From assembly GCF_027533625.1 (NCBI RefSeq), contig NZ_JAQAGZ010000032.1, positions 1-64,000 on the forward strand: a stretch of DNA of 64,000 bases, given 5' to 3'. Made by a program: the position numbers and the translations under genes. This DNA is from Paenibacillus gyeongsangnamensis (GTDB taxonomy: Bacteria > Bacillota > Bacilli > Paenibacillales > NBRC-103111). This document shows positions 15,938 to 24,882 of this stretch, piece by piece. The notes beneath the pieces were generated by a model. That model did not search any database. It saw only the letters and a program-made list of their open reading frames with translations, and was not told the DNA's origin. Every line of letters begins with the position of its first letter. The stretch's first letter is position 1.

Positions 15938-17224
15938 ATGAATACGTCCAAAAGTCATTTGGGAGCACAGAGCCTGGCAGCTCCGGAAGAAACGACGGCA
16001 AAGCCGGCCGGCTCCCTGTTCCGAATTCGTCACGTTCAGGCGATTCTCGCTTCAAATTTATTGCTGCAGCTTGGCATTTGGGTGCGCAATTTCGCCATCC
16101 TGCTGTACGTAACGGACATTACACACAACAGCCCCGTCTATGTTTCGCTTATTTCGGTTGCCGAATATGCACCCATCTTCATCTTTTCCTTCATTGGAGG
16201 CACATTCGCCGATCGTTGGCGGCCGAAACGAACGATGATCGGGTGCGATCTGCTTTCCGCTTTATCCGTATTCGTCGTGCTGCTCACGCTTCTATTCGGT
16301 TCCTGGCAGATGATCTTCTTCGTCACCTTGGTTTCGGCGATCTTATCGCAGTTTTCGATGCCTTCGGCGATGAAACTGCTCAAGCGGCACGTGCCTAAGG
16401 AGCAGCTCCAGCCGGCAATGGCTATGTTTCAAACGTTGGTGGGCATCTTTATGGTCATCGGTCCCGCCATCGGGACGTATGTGTACCAAAGCTGCGGCAT
16501 CCATGTGTCGATTGCCGTTATGGGCGCAATGTTTCTGCTTTCGGCGCTTACGCTCTCCTTTTTACCCAAGGATGAGGTTGCAGAACATGCTGACGGAGCC
16601 GCCGCTCACCAAAGCTTTACACATGAGCTAAAAGAAGGCTTTCGTTACGTATTCGAGCGGAAAATCCTGAAAACGTTGGGAGGCACCTTTGCTTTGGCCG
16701 GTCTGAGTGTAGGCCTCACTCAACCCTTGATGGTGTTTGTGGCGGTTCAAAATCTGAGAATGGATAAAAGCATTCTTCAATGGCTGCTGATGGCTAACGG
16801 TGTGGCCATGCTGGTCGGCGGCGGGCTGGTGTTTGGGCTGTCGAAAAAAATCCCGGCGCCGAAACTGCTCGCGCTCGGTTTGCTCGTCAGCACCGTATGC
16901 AACGTGGGCATCGGCTGGTCCACCCTCATTCCCCTGACATTTGTATTCCAAGTACTGAACGGACTATTCTTCCCGTGTATCCAAACCGGAATCAATACGA
17001 TATTTTTGCAAAATACGGAGGAATCGTTCGTTGGCCGGGTCAACGGCGTCATGCTCCCGATGTTTATGGGCATGATGGTAGCGGGCATGTCCGTGGCGGG
17101 TTTACTGATGAACAGCCTTTCCCTATTGACGGTGTACGTTATAGGAGGCGTTCTTTTCTTGGCCGGCGCACTGCTGCTGGTTCAGGTGTTCCATACGGGA
17201 AGCGCGGCGCCTTCGGAACAATAG
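15938..17224 (+). CDS. MFS exporter (macrolide-efflux/Mef-like)
   Basis: 428 residues with about 12 hydrophobic segments. The MFS loop-2/3 motif is GGTFADRWRPKRTMIGCD. The N-terminus (FRIRHVQAILASNLLLQLGIWVRNFAILLYV) resembles the Mef/YmfD drug-exporter group. It is predicted to be a proton-driven exporter of a drug or secondary metabolite. ATG 15938 has AAGGAGATGA upstream; the open frame extends back to 15830 through the attenuator U-run and is not translated there. Control appears double: dyad sites at 15664 and 15852 plus the leader-peptide attenuator. An R1 repeat starts 29 bases after the stop. Confidence 0.85.
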   Translation: MNTSKSHLGAQSLAAPEETTAKPAGSLFRIRHVQAILASNLLLQLGIWVRNFAILLYVTDITHNSPVYVSLISVAEYAPIFIFSFIGGTFADRWRPKRTMIGCDLLSALSVFVVLLTLLFGSWQMIFFVTLVSAILSQFSMPSAMKLLKRHVPKEQLQPAMAMFQTLVGIFMVIGPAIGTYVYQSCGIHVSIAVMGAMFLLSALTLSFLPKDEVAEHADGAAAHQSFTHELKEGFRYVFERKILKTLGGTFALAGLSVGLTQPLMVFVAVQNLRMDKSILQWLLMANGVAMLVGGGLVFGLSKKIPAPKLLALGLLVSTVCNVGIGWSTLIPLTFVFQVLNGLFFPCIQTGINTIFLQNTEESFVGRVNGVMLPMFMGMMVAGMSVAGLLMNSLSLLTVYVIGGVLFLAGALLLVQVFHTGSAAPSEQ

Positions 17225-17252
17225 CGGTCAATGCGTTAGCGACCCGGAGCAG

Positions 17253-17340
17253 CCAGGATAAACGGCTACGCCGTCCTTGTCTTACAAGGACCAGCGCGTT
17301 TACCATGCGAAGCTATAAGCTAAGAAAACTTATAAATTCT
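17253..17340 (+). repeat. R1 element, copy 2
   Basis: Matches copy 1 over the CCAGGATAAACGG...CGCGTTTACC hairpin and the GCGAAGCTATAAG tail, but lacks the AAGGTTG between them. Sense orientation behind the MFS exporter. Confidence 0.9.
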
Positions 17341-17351
17341 ATTCAACCAAA

Positions 17352-17395
17352 AAAGGACTTTACCTATTCAACATAATGAATAAGTAAAGTCCTTT
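17352..17395. terminator. Bidirectional terminator
   Basis: AAAGGACTTTAC-TATTC...GAATA-GTAAAGTCCTTT, A/T flanks on both sides, between the exporter and ilvA (convergent). Confidence 0.8.
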
Positions 17396-17409
17396 ATGTT
17401 TAACCTCCA

Positions 17410-18666
17410 CTAAATCAACAGATTAAAAAGGTGCGGATCCTTATTGATCTCGCTGAAGCGGAAGCCCTTCTGCTGCATCCGCTCGACGAGAGGGCCGTAA
17501 TCGTCCTTGTTCTTCAGCTCGATGCCGACGAGGGCGGGGCCGTTCTCCTTACTCGTCTTCTTCGTATACTCGAAGCGCGTGATATCGTCGTTTGGCCCCA
17601 GCACATGCTCCAGAAATTCGCGCAAGGCGCCGGCGCGCTGCGGGAAATTCACGATGAAATAATGCTTCAGCCCCTCGTAAATGAGCGACCGCTCCTTGAT
17701 CTCCTGCATCCGGTCGATATCGTTGTTCCCGCCGCTGATGATGCAGACGACGTTCTTGCCCGCGATCTGCTCGCGGTAAAATTCAAGCGCCGCGACCGGC
17801 AGCGCCCCCGCTGGCTCCGCCACGATCGCATTCTCGTTGTACAACTCGAGAATGGTCGTGCACACCTTCCCTTCGGGAACGATGATGATGTCGTCGAGCA
17901 CCTCTTTGACGATTTTGTACGTCAGCTCGCCGACGCGCTTCACCGCCGTGCCGTCCACGAACTTGTCGATCTCCTCCAACGTCACAATCCCGCCCTGCTG
18001 AAGCGACTCGCTCATCCCCGGGGCGCCCGCCGCCTCGACGCCGATGACCTTCGTGGCCGGACTGATGCTCTTGATGTAGGTGCCGACGCCGGCCATTAAG
18101 CCTCCGCCGCCGACGCCGCCGAATACATAGTCGACCGTATCGCGCATATCCGTCATCAGCTCGAGCCCGACGGTGCCCTGACCGGAGACGATTTTGGGAT
18201 CGTCGAACGGGTGAATGAACTGAAGTCCTTCCCGTTCGCAATAGTCCAGCGCCTCGCGCAGCGAATCGTCGAACGTGTCTCCGATCAGGAGCACCTCGAC
18301 GTAGGAGCCGCCAAACAGCTTGACCTGCGATATTTTCTGCCGCGGGGTGGTGGTGGGCATGAAGATTTTTCCTGGAATTTGCAGCGCATGGCATGAGTAC
18401 GCAACGCCCTGGGCATGATTGCCGGCGCTGGCGCACACGACGCCCTTCTGCAGCAGCTCGTCCGGAAAGCTGCGGATTAGATTGTACGCGCCGCGGATTT
18501 TGAACGACCGGACCACCTGCAGATCCTCGCGCTTCAAATAGACGTTGCAGCCGTATTTCTCAGACAATATGAAATTTTTTTGCAGAGGCGTCTGATGGAT
18601 GGCCTCCTTCAGCACGTGGCTGGCCACGATGATATCCTCCAGCTTGACTTGCGTTCCCTGTGACAT
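17410..18666 (-). CDS. ilvA: Threonine dehydratase (threonine ammonia-lyase)
   Basis: Converts threonine to 2-oxobutanoate in isoleucine synthesis. 418 residues: fold-type II PLP domain with Lys56 in SFKIRGA, the phosphate loop GGVGGGGLMAG, and SGGNNDIDR. The C-terminal region (HYFIVNFPQRAGALREFLEHVLGPNDDITRFEY) is a single ACT-like regulatory domain, as in the shorter Bacillus enzyme. The ATG at 18666 has GGAGAGAG upstream; the frame continues to 18732 without a site. Monocistronic here, apart from other ilv genes. TATAAT upstream on the minus strand supports a promoter near 18720. Confidence 0.95.
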   Translation of the reverse strand: MSQGTQVKLEDIIVASHVLKEAIHQTPLQKNFILSEKYGCNVYLKREDLQVVRSFKIRGAYNLIRSFPDELLQKGVVCASAGNHAQGVAYSCHALQIPGKIFMPTTTPRQKISQVKLFGGSYVEVLLIGDTFDDSLREALDYCEREGLQFIHPFDDPKIVSGQGTVGLELMTDMRDTVDYVFGGVGGGGLMAGVGTYIKSISPATKVIGVEAAGAPGMSESLQQGGIVTLEEIDKFVDGTAVKRVGELTYKIVKEVLDDIIIVPEGKVCTTILELYNENAIVAEPAGALPVAALEFYREQIAGKNVVCIISGGNNDIDRMQEIKERSLIYEGLKHYFIVNFPQRAGALREFLEHVLGPNDDITRFEYTKKTSKENGPALVGIELKNKDDYGPLVERMQQKGFRFSEINKDPHLFNLLI

Positions 18667-18754
18667 ATTCGGTCTCTCTCCTCCGTTGCCGTGCTGACTG
18701 TTCTGATCCGCCGGATTTGTTCTATTATACACCCGTCCCGCCCCGAACTAAAGC

Positions 18755-18805
18755 AAAAAGAAACAGCCTACCGGCGCGCGCCTGAAGGCGCGGTCGGAAG
18801 GCTGC
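18755..18805 (-). terminator. Intrinsic terminator after the SLH protein
   Basis: On minus, AGCCTTCCG...CGGTAGGCT with an inner GCGCC/GGCGC stem, followed by GTTTCTTTTT. Confidence 0.75.
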
Positions 18806-18845
18806 TCCCGCTGCAACTCTAACCTTTTTGAATCGCTCTTTAAAT

Positions 18846-20120
18846 TTATCGGATAATGATGGAGTTTACGAGCTGGTTTTTACCCTGAAGCTCCACGGAA
18901 CGTCCTGGAGTCAGCAGGCTCAGATCGCCGGAGATGTAAAGCTCTGGCGCTACGTTGTATACGGCGGTTTGAACGCTGTACACGTTGTTGTTTACCGTTT
19001 GGTTGATCGAGATCGTGCCGATCTTGCCTTGCGCGTTCAGCTGGTAGCTGTTGAGTGCTCCCGTTACGGAGAAGTCGGTTTGCTGCGCCGGCTGCTGGTT
19101 AGCCATCGTCAGCACTTCCACGTAGATCGCTTTGCCGCCGTACGTGCGGATCAGCACTTGGTCGCCGGTTTGCAGATCTCCTGCGCCGGCGCGTACGCCG
19201 TTCCGGAAGATGAAGGCGTTCGGATCCAGCTCTACGTTCAGGGCGGTGTTGTCGTCCGCTTTGATCGGAAGCAGGTTGTTCGCGAATGCGCCTGTGACCG
19301 TGCCCTTGACGGAAGCGTGGTCCGGCAGCTGGCTGCCCGTGCGGTCAAGAAGCGCGGCAAGCTCGGCGCGGGTTACCGGTTTGTTCGGACGGAACGTATT
19401 GTCGTCGTAGCCGTCCACCAGCTTGTGCTCGATCGCTACCGCAACATAGCCTACGGAACCTGCAGGAATTTTGCCTGCGTCGGCGAAAGGCAGCTTCGCG
19501 TTCATTTTGGCTTTCGCCTCGTCTTGCAGCTTCAAAGCTTTCACCAGCAGCGTCGTCGCCCACAGACGGTCGGCTTCCTTCTCCGGCATAACGGCATCAT
19601 CGCTCTCCGTGAACAGGTCGTTCTGCAGCGCTACCGCTACATAACCTACCGCCCAAGGATATTTCTGCTTCAGCTTGTCGGCATCCTTGAAGTTCAGGTT
19701 CGAAGCCTTGGCATCAGCCGATTCCGCTTGGTCGCGAAGACCCATCAAACGAACCGCCGCCGTAATCGCCTCGATGCGGGAGATCGTCTGGCGAGGCTTG
19801 AACGTGCCGTCCTCATAGCCCTCGAATACGCGCTTGGAAGCGAGGCTGGCGATGTATCTTTGCGCCCACTCGACGTCTTTGCCTTTCAGATCGTCAAAAG
19901 TCAGCTTGATGTTGACGTTGACATTCACGTTAGCATTTTTGCCGTTATTGTTGTAATTGTCCCAAGTCTGGATCACTTTGAAATCTTTGCCGCGGTCTTT
20001 ATTATCGTCACGGTCGTCGCGGTCGCCTTTTTTGCCGTCGGCGAAAGCTGCGGAGCTACCGCCTACCACCATTGCAAGTGTCAATCCGGAAAGTACCGTC
20101 TTCTTGAGTGTGTTGTTCAT
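18846..20120 (-). CDS. Secreted protein with three S-layer-homology domains
   Basis: 424 residues. Signal peptide MNNTLKKTVLSGLTLAMVVGGSSAAFA, then an Asp/Lys/Arg-rich and Asn/Val-rich linker (about 28-75). Three SLH repeats follow (about 75-130, 140-195, 205-260), e.g. YEDGTFKPRQTISRIEA and YDDNTFRPNKPVTRAEL. The C-terminal 150 residues form beta-strands resembling OB-like repeats of unknown role. SLH domains bind pyruvylated wall polysaccharide, so it is inferred to be cell-surface bound. It has its own terminator and stands alone. Confidence 0.9.
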   Translation of the reverse strand: MNNTLKKTVLSGLTLAMVVGGSSAAFADGKKGDRDDRDDNKDRGKDFKVIQTWDNYNNNGKNANVNVNVNIKLTFDDLKGKDVEWAQRYIASLASKRVFEGYEDGTFKPRQTISRIEAITAAVRLMGLRDQAESADAKASNLNFKDADKLKQKYPWAVGYVAVALQNDLFTESDDAVMPEKEADRLWATTLLVKALKLQDEAKAKMNAKLPFADAGKIPAGSVGYVAVAIEHKLVDGYDDNTFRPNKPVTRAELAALLDRTGSQLPDHASVKGTVTGAFANNLLPIKADDNTALNVELDPNAFIFRNGVRAGAGDLQTGDQVLIRTYGGKAIYVEVLTMANQQPAQQTDFSVTGALNSYQLNAQGKIGTISINQTVNNNVYSVQTAVYNVAPELYISGDLSLLTPGRSVELQGKNQLVNSIIIR

Positions 20121-20344
20121 TGGTTCATTCTCCTTTTAGGTTCGGTTTTGGGTTGGGTTGCCTAATCATACCGGATCGCTTTCTGACGAAAGCCGGGACT
20201 GGAATGATCCGGCAGCAGCCGTGCGTTGATGCGAACGGCGCCATGTATGTAGATAAAAGAAGAAAAGGAGTTCAGAACCTTCGCGAAGGGTTTCTGGATT
20301 CACTAGAACATTTCGCCCTCCAAGAACCGATTCGGGGGGTGCTT

Positions 20345-20373
20345 TTGAACAACTTTGCCAAAAATGTTAGACT
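20345..20373 (+). promoter_or_regulatory. Promoter of the FAD oxidoreductase gene
   Basis: TTGAAC (20345-20350), 17-bp spacer, TAGACT (20368-20373), about 40 nt before the start. Confidence 0.5.
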
Positions 20374-20413
20374 AAAAAAGCATTAGCTTTGCAAAGGAGT
20401 GGACGTTGAAAGG

Positions 20414-22039
20414 ATGAACCGGAAACGCAAAAAGCTGACCGCAGGCCTCGCCCTCGCCGTGCTGGCGCTCGTTACCGTAGGGGTGATTTACGGCATGATG
20501 CATTTCCTCTCCCTCGGCAGCGGTAACGGGGCCAAGAATCAGGCGCAGCCGCCGGGTTCGGACAAGCTTGCCGTAACGCCGGCGGTCAAGCCGGAGCCGA
20601 AGGAGCCCGAACTGCCGGCGGAACAGGCGGATGTGGTTGTGATCGGCAGCGAGCTGGAAGGATTGTACTTGGCCCGGGCGGCCGCGGACGAAGGACTGAA
20701 GGTAAAGGTACTTGATCCGCGCAGCGCCTTCGGCGGACAAGTGCTGCAAGGCGAGATGCTGTTCCTCGACGAGACGCGCGACGATCAGCACAAGCTGCTG
20801 GTGCAGGGCCGGGTTAAGGAGCTGTTCGACGGCTTCCGCAGCGGCAAGATCCGCAAGCTGAAGGAGTTCGAGCAATATTTTGACAAGCTGAAGAAGGACA
20901 TTCCGGTGGAGCAGGGCTTGAAGCTGGACGACATCAAGCAGGTGCCCGGCAAATTCGGCCCGAATGCGGTCGACTCGATCACATATACGACGAAGGACGG
21001 CGTCAAGAAGCGCATCAGCGCGTCGTACTGGGTCGATAATACGGATTACGCCGCGCTGCTCAGCAGGCTGAAGTCGACCCGGCTGCCGGGGCTCGAGCAA
21101 TTTTACGGCCAGAAGAACATTGAATATATGAGCAGCAGCATGATGATGAAATTCAAGAACGTGGATTGGGCCAAATTTCAGAAGACCTTCCATGACATGC
21201 CGCAGGATCAGCGCAGCGCCAAATACGGCTGGGGCATCGTGGATGGCAGCTATGCCATCGGGCTGTCGGGAATGACAAGCAAATACAAGCCTTCGAACGA
21301 CCGGCTATTCCTGCGCGGCTTCAATGCGATCAACCAGCGGGACGGCGAGGTGCTGATCAACGCTTTACTCATTTATACCGTCGATCCTTCGGATGACAAG
21401 TCAATCGCCGAAGCCGTGGACCTCGGCAAGAAGGAAATGCCGATGCTGCTCGAGCATTTCCGCAAAAACATTCCGGGCTGGGAGCACGCGGAGCTGAACA
21501 CGCCGCCGAACTACCTGTACATCCGCGAATATAATCATTACGAAACGGATTATGTTCTGAAGCCGTCCGACATGCTCGGCGCCAAGATGTTCTGGGATAA
21601 CGTCAGCATCGCCGGCTACCCGCTGGACCTGCAGGGCACGAGCGCCAACAAATGGGGCATCGAGATGGGCCGGCCGGATAAATACGGGATGCCGCTGCGC
21701 AGCTTCCTGCTGAAGGATTACGATAACGTGATCACGGCGGGGAAAAATGTCGGCGCCTCCGCCATCGCTTACGGCAGCGCACGCATTCAGCCGAACACGA
21801 GCCTCGCGGCCGAATCCATCGGCATTATCCTCGGGCAGATTCAGGGGAAGAAGAAGCTGCGCGAGCTGCACGAAGCCGACATGCCGGCGCTGCAGCAAAC
21901 ACTCGCGACGAAGTACAACATTCACGTCACCGGCGTCACCGGCAACAACAAGCTGGCCGGCTGGTCGGCGGATGAGATCGCGAAGCTGGACTCCGGCGAG
22001 ATTGTGTATGCACAGTATGTAAACAAACGGAAGAAATAG
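20414..22039 (+). CDS. Membrane-anchored FAD-dependent oxidoreductase
   Basis: 541 residues. An N-terminal basic stretch and one membrane helix (ALAVLALVTVGVIYGMMHFL) are followed by a Pro/Lys/Glu linker and a Rossmann FAD site (ADVVVIGSELEGLYLARAAADEGLKVKVLD), here with S-E-L in place of the usual G-x-G. A C-terminal block, ITAGKNVGASAIAYGSARIQP, matches FAD-binding proteins of the PF12831 group. The catalytic domain is expected outside the membrane. Start is uncertain: ATG 20414, or GTG 20399 which overlaps AAAGGAG. Substrate unknown. Single gene with a terminator. Confidence 0.78.
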   Translation: MNRKRKKLTAGLALAVLALVTVGVIYGMMHFLSLGSGNGAKNQAQPPGSDKLAVTPAVKPEPKEPELPAEQADVVVIGSELEGLYLARAAADEGLKVKVLDPRSAFGGQVLQGEMLFLDETRDDQHKLLVQGRVKELFDGFRSGKIRKLKEFEQYFDKLKKDIPVEQGLKLDDIKQVPGKFGPNAVDSITYTTKDGVKKRISASYWVDNTDYAALLSRLKSTRLPGLEQFYGQKNIEYMSSSMMMKFKNVDWAKFQKTFHDMPQDQRSAKYGWGIVDGSYAIGLSGMTSKYKPSNDRLFLRGFNAINQRDGEVLINALLIYTVDPSDDKSIAEAVDLGKKEMPMLLEHFRKNIPGWEHAELNTPPNYLYIREYNHYETDYVLKPSDMLGAKMFWDNVSIAGYPLDLQGTSANKWGIEMGRPDKYGMPLRSFLLKDYDNVITAGKNVGASAIAYGSARIQPNTSLAAESIGIILGQIQGKKKLRELHEADMPALQQTLATKYNIHVTGVTGNNKLAGWSADEIAKLDSGEIVYAQYVNKRKK

Positions 22040-22048
22040 AGCATGCAA

Positions 22049-22088
22049 AAGCCCCCCCGGCCGGTAAACGGACTGGGGGGTATTTTTA
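22049..22088 (+). terminator. Intrinsic terminator after the FAD oxidoreductase
   Basis: GCCCCCCCGG...CTGGGGGG stem followed by TATTTTTA. Confidence 0.75.
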
Positions 22089-22090
22089 GT

Positions 22091-22150
22091 TCAACCTTGG
22101 TAAACACGCTGGTCCTTGTAAGACAAGGACGGCGTAGCCGTTTATCCTGG
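22091..22150 (-). repeat. R1 element, copy 3 (hairpin part only)
   Basis: On minus, CCAGGATAAACGG...GTTTACCAAGGTTGAA: the hairpin and AAGGTTG are present but the AT-rich tail is missing. It begins 16 bases after the stop of the GH38-like gene, in that gene's sense direction. Confidence 0.88.
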
Positions 22151-22165
22151 TGGATGCCATTTCTC

Positions 22166-24838
22166 CTATCGAAAACGAAGCCTCAGCGTATGAACCTCGA
22201 ACGGCTGCGTGAGGAGACCAACCTGCCGATTACCGGTTTCGTTCGGCGCTGTCCAAGACAGTGTCCCGCGGTCAGCCTCCAGCAGATCCGTAACCGTTAC
22301 GCCGGCGACTTCCGCTGGAAACGTCAGCGCAAGCTCCCGCGCCCGGCCGAACCAGTCGCGAAGGCGCAGAATGAAGCCGTCGCCGTCCTCCGCCGGCTTG
22401 AAGCTCACGACCGCGGCACCGTCAAGTCCTTCCGGCAGCAGCTCCGTCCGGGACACGGCGGCACCCGCTGCAGCCGGCATGATCAGGGGCACGGACATCG
22501 TCTCCTCCGCACGTCTCCACACCTCGGCTTCCGACCAGCCGCCCGCATGGGGCATCAGCCGGTAACGGAAGCGGAAATCGCCCCCCGTCCATTGCGGGAA
22601 GTTCGTGCCCCACTGGTTGTTGAACAAGTTAAAATGCAGCTCGGGCTTCTCCGGCTTGTACTCGTGCTCGAAATCCCACATTCCGTTCCTGCCGATGGAC
22701 AATAGCGGCGTGTCGAGGGGAATGACCGCCATGCCCCCCTCCTTATCCATCACGTCGACGAAGTGCTCGCAGCAGTTCAGCAGCGTGCTGGAGGATCGTA
22801 CGAGATCGACAAGGGGATCGACGACGCTTCCCATTTTGTTGATGCGATACTTCGCCCCGTTCAGCTTGAGCGGGAAGACTAGACTCCCGGATTCCGCCAA
22901 TGGCGTCTCTTCCTTGCCGCCGAGCCTCAGCTCCAAGTCCGCATAATCCGCACCCGCCGCAAGCGACACGGACCAGATCACTTCCCTTGCGTTGCCGTAA
23001 TCCTTGACCGACGTATCGTCCGTTTTATATACGCAGACGATACGGGCCCCCGCTTCATCCGTTTCCACCCGGACTACGGGTTCTCCTGGCGTAAACATCT
23101 GCCGCTTCTGCCCTTCGGGATAACCCGTCTTGCCGAAGTCGTGCACGCCCCAGTCATAGAACCGGTAAGCGTACTTCTTCAAATACCGGGTGATTTCTTC
23201 ATTGGAATATACGTTATATTCATATTGCCCGAAAGCATAAGGGGACCGGTCGTCCACGAACTCTTTGTTCAAGAGCTTATCCCGCAGGCTGAGGAGCCGT
23301 CCGGTTGTGCGGCATACCTCAATCCGCAGGCGGCCGTTCTCCAGCACCGCCTCCGTTTCGTTCATATAAGCCTGAAGCGCTGGGGCAACGGCCTTAATGC
23401 TCTCTTCCACCGCATCAAGCGCCGGATTCCGCTCCGTCTCGATCAGCGTAATAAACCCGAGCGCCGGGAGCTCCCGCACCTCCGCCCATACGCCGCCTTC
23501 CCCAAGCGTCAAGCGGACAGGCTCCCCGGTACCCTTGACCGCAAGTCCGGCCGGTATCGGCTCGGCCTCGATCCATACCCGCGCATTCCGTTTCCAGCCG
23601 AGCCGGTTATACACTCGGAAAGCCCTGGCCCGCGGGTTCCCGTGTGACAGCTCGCCGGGCTCCGCACCAAGCCGAAGTCCCGCTTTCATCGAGCTGAGCG
23701 CATCCTCCATCGCCTGCCCGGCCGTTGTCAAGTAATCCCTCTGCTCCTGCCACGACTGCTCCATCCGAAGGTACCGCTCGCTTGTTTTATCCTCCAGGAA
23801 CGCTTTCTTCTCGTAGCGTCTCGGGAAAAGAAACGTCTTGCAATCCATCCCCCAGGTATGCTCTCCGAACAACAGGAGTCGCTCATAGCAGCTCGCCATG
23901 AGCTTCTTCGCTGCAGCGAAATCGCCGAGCTCCCCCTTCAGCTCCCCCAAAGCGAGGGCGCTCTCCACCACCGCGGCCCGCCCGCGCATAGCTCGAGCCA
24001 AGCTCACCTCTCTCGGGGCCGTACTGACCCCGTGAATCCACGAATCGGCCAAGTCGCCGCGAATGACCGGCAGCTCCGGACGGCGCGACAGGAAGTCCTC
24101 GGCGAAATCGCCCAGACTGCCGATGTGGAGCTCCGTCTCCTGTCCGCTTTCCGTAATGCTAGCCTTCATCTCCTCGATGATGGAAGCACTGTGCGGCCCG
24201 TGATTGTCGCTCGTCTGGATCATGGCGAGCCATACGGGATGCTCCCAGTCCTCAGGTGGCAGGATCCCGGTTCCGTACGAGCCCTTCGAGTAGAAGGTCA
24301 GCAGCCGCGCCCCGTCCGGGCCTTCCCACCAGAAGACCGGCGGCACGTCCGGCGGCGTCGTCGCCGGATTGCAGCCCAGGTGAAGCAGCTTCACGCCCGC
24401 CTTCGCCAGCAGCGACGGCACGGACCACGTATGTCCGGGTACGTCCGTCATTTTGGCGTCCGCCGGCTTGTAGCCGTACCGCTCCGACAGCGCCCGTGAC
24501 ACGTACATGCCGCGAATCCATTCCTCCATTCCGCAAAATTCCGTATGCGTCGTATAAGGAAGCGTATGCCAGATCAGCCGCCTGCTGCGGATCAGCTCCT
24601 CGGCCTGAGCTCTGGCTTCGCTCTCCGCCCCTTCCAGCGATTGAAGCAGGGGCCATGCCGACATCGTCCATACGTACCGTTCGCCTGGTGGATTCGCTTC
24701 CGTTTGCTTGCAAATATCGAGAACATCATCCAGCATCTCCGTGCGGTATCGCTGAACGACCTCCGAAGCGAGACCCGTAAAGCCGATATCGAAATGCGTT
24801 TTGAAAACGACATAGATTTTTTCCAGTTTATGAGGCAT
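22166..24838 (-). CDS. GH38-like large glycoside hydrolase (DUF5054-type)
   Basis: 890 residues. The N-terminal KIYVVFKTHFDIGFTGLA block matches the His-x-Asp start of alpha-mannosidase-like GH38 catalytic domains; KMTDVPGHTWSVPSLLAKAGVKLLHLGCNP and WWEGPDGARLL follow in the expected order. The C-terminal half is beta-rich, as in GH38. No signal peptide, so cytoplasmic. It is the last gene of the operon starting near 31472 and should cleave sugar residues from the imported compound. Specificity for mannose is only inferred; the family is poorly characterised. Good AAGGAGAA site before the ATG. Confidence 0.78.
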   Translation of the reverse strand: MPHKLEKIYVVFKTHFDIGFTGLASEVVQRYRTEMLDDVLDICKQTEANPPGERYVWTMSAWPLLQSLEGAESEARAQAEELIRSRRLIWHTLPYTTHTEFCGMEEWIRGMYVSRALSERYGYKPADAKMTDVPGHTWSVPSLLAKAGVKLLHLGCNPATTPPDVPPVFWWEGPDGARLLTFYSKGSYGTGILPPEDWEHPVWLAMIQTSDNHGPHSASIIEEMKASITESGQETELHIGSLGDFAEDFLSRRPELPVIRGDLADSWIHGVSTAPREVSLARAMRGRAAVVESALALGELKGELGDFAAAKKLMASCYERLLLFGEHTWGMDCKTFLFPRRYEKKAFLEDKTSERYLRMEQSWQEQRDYLTTAGQAMEDALSSMKAGLRLGAEPGELSHGNPRARAFRVYNRLGWKRNARVWIEAEPIPAGLAVKGTGEPVRLTLGEGGVWAEVRELPALGFITLIETERNPALDAVEESIKAVAPALQAYMNETEAVLENGRLRIEVCRTTGRLLSLRDKLLNKEFVDDRSPYAFGQYEYNVYSNEEITRYLKKYAYRFYDWGVHDFGKTGYPEGQKRQMFTPGEPVVRVETDEAGARIVCVYKTDDTSVKDYGNAREVIWSVSLAAGADYADLELRLGGKEETPLAESGSLVFPLKLNGAKYRINKMGSVVDPLVDLVRSSSTLLNCCEHFVDVMDKEGGMAVIPLDTPLLSIGRNGMWDFEHEYKPEKPELHFNLFNNQWGTNFPQWTGGDFRFRYRLMPHAGGWSEAEVWRRAEETMSVPLIMPAAAGAAVSRTELLPEGLDGAAVVSFKPAEDGDGFILRLRDWFGRARELALTFPAEVAGVTVTDLLEADRGTLSWTAPNETGNRQVGLLTQPFEVHTLRLRFR

Positions 24839-24882
24839 GATGCATTCTCCTTATCCATTCGTTTTCAGGGCTCGCGTGGAGA

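Noticed and set aside
18828..20165. 445-codon plus-strand ORF opposite the SLH protein
   Set aside because: The minus strand has a signal peptide and three SLH domains; the plus frame has no features.
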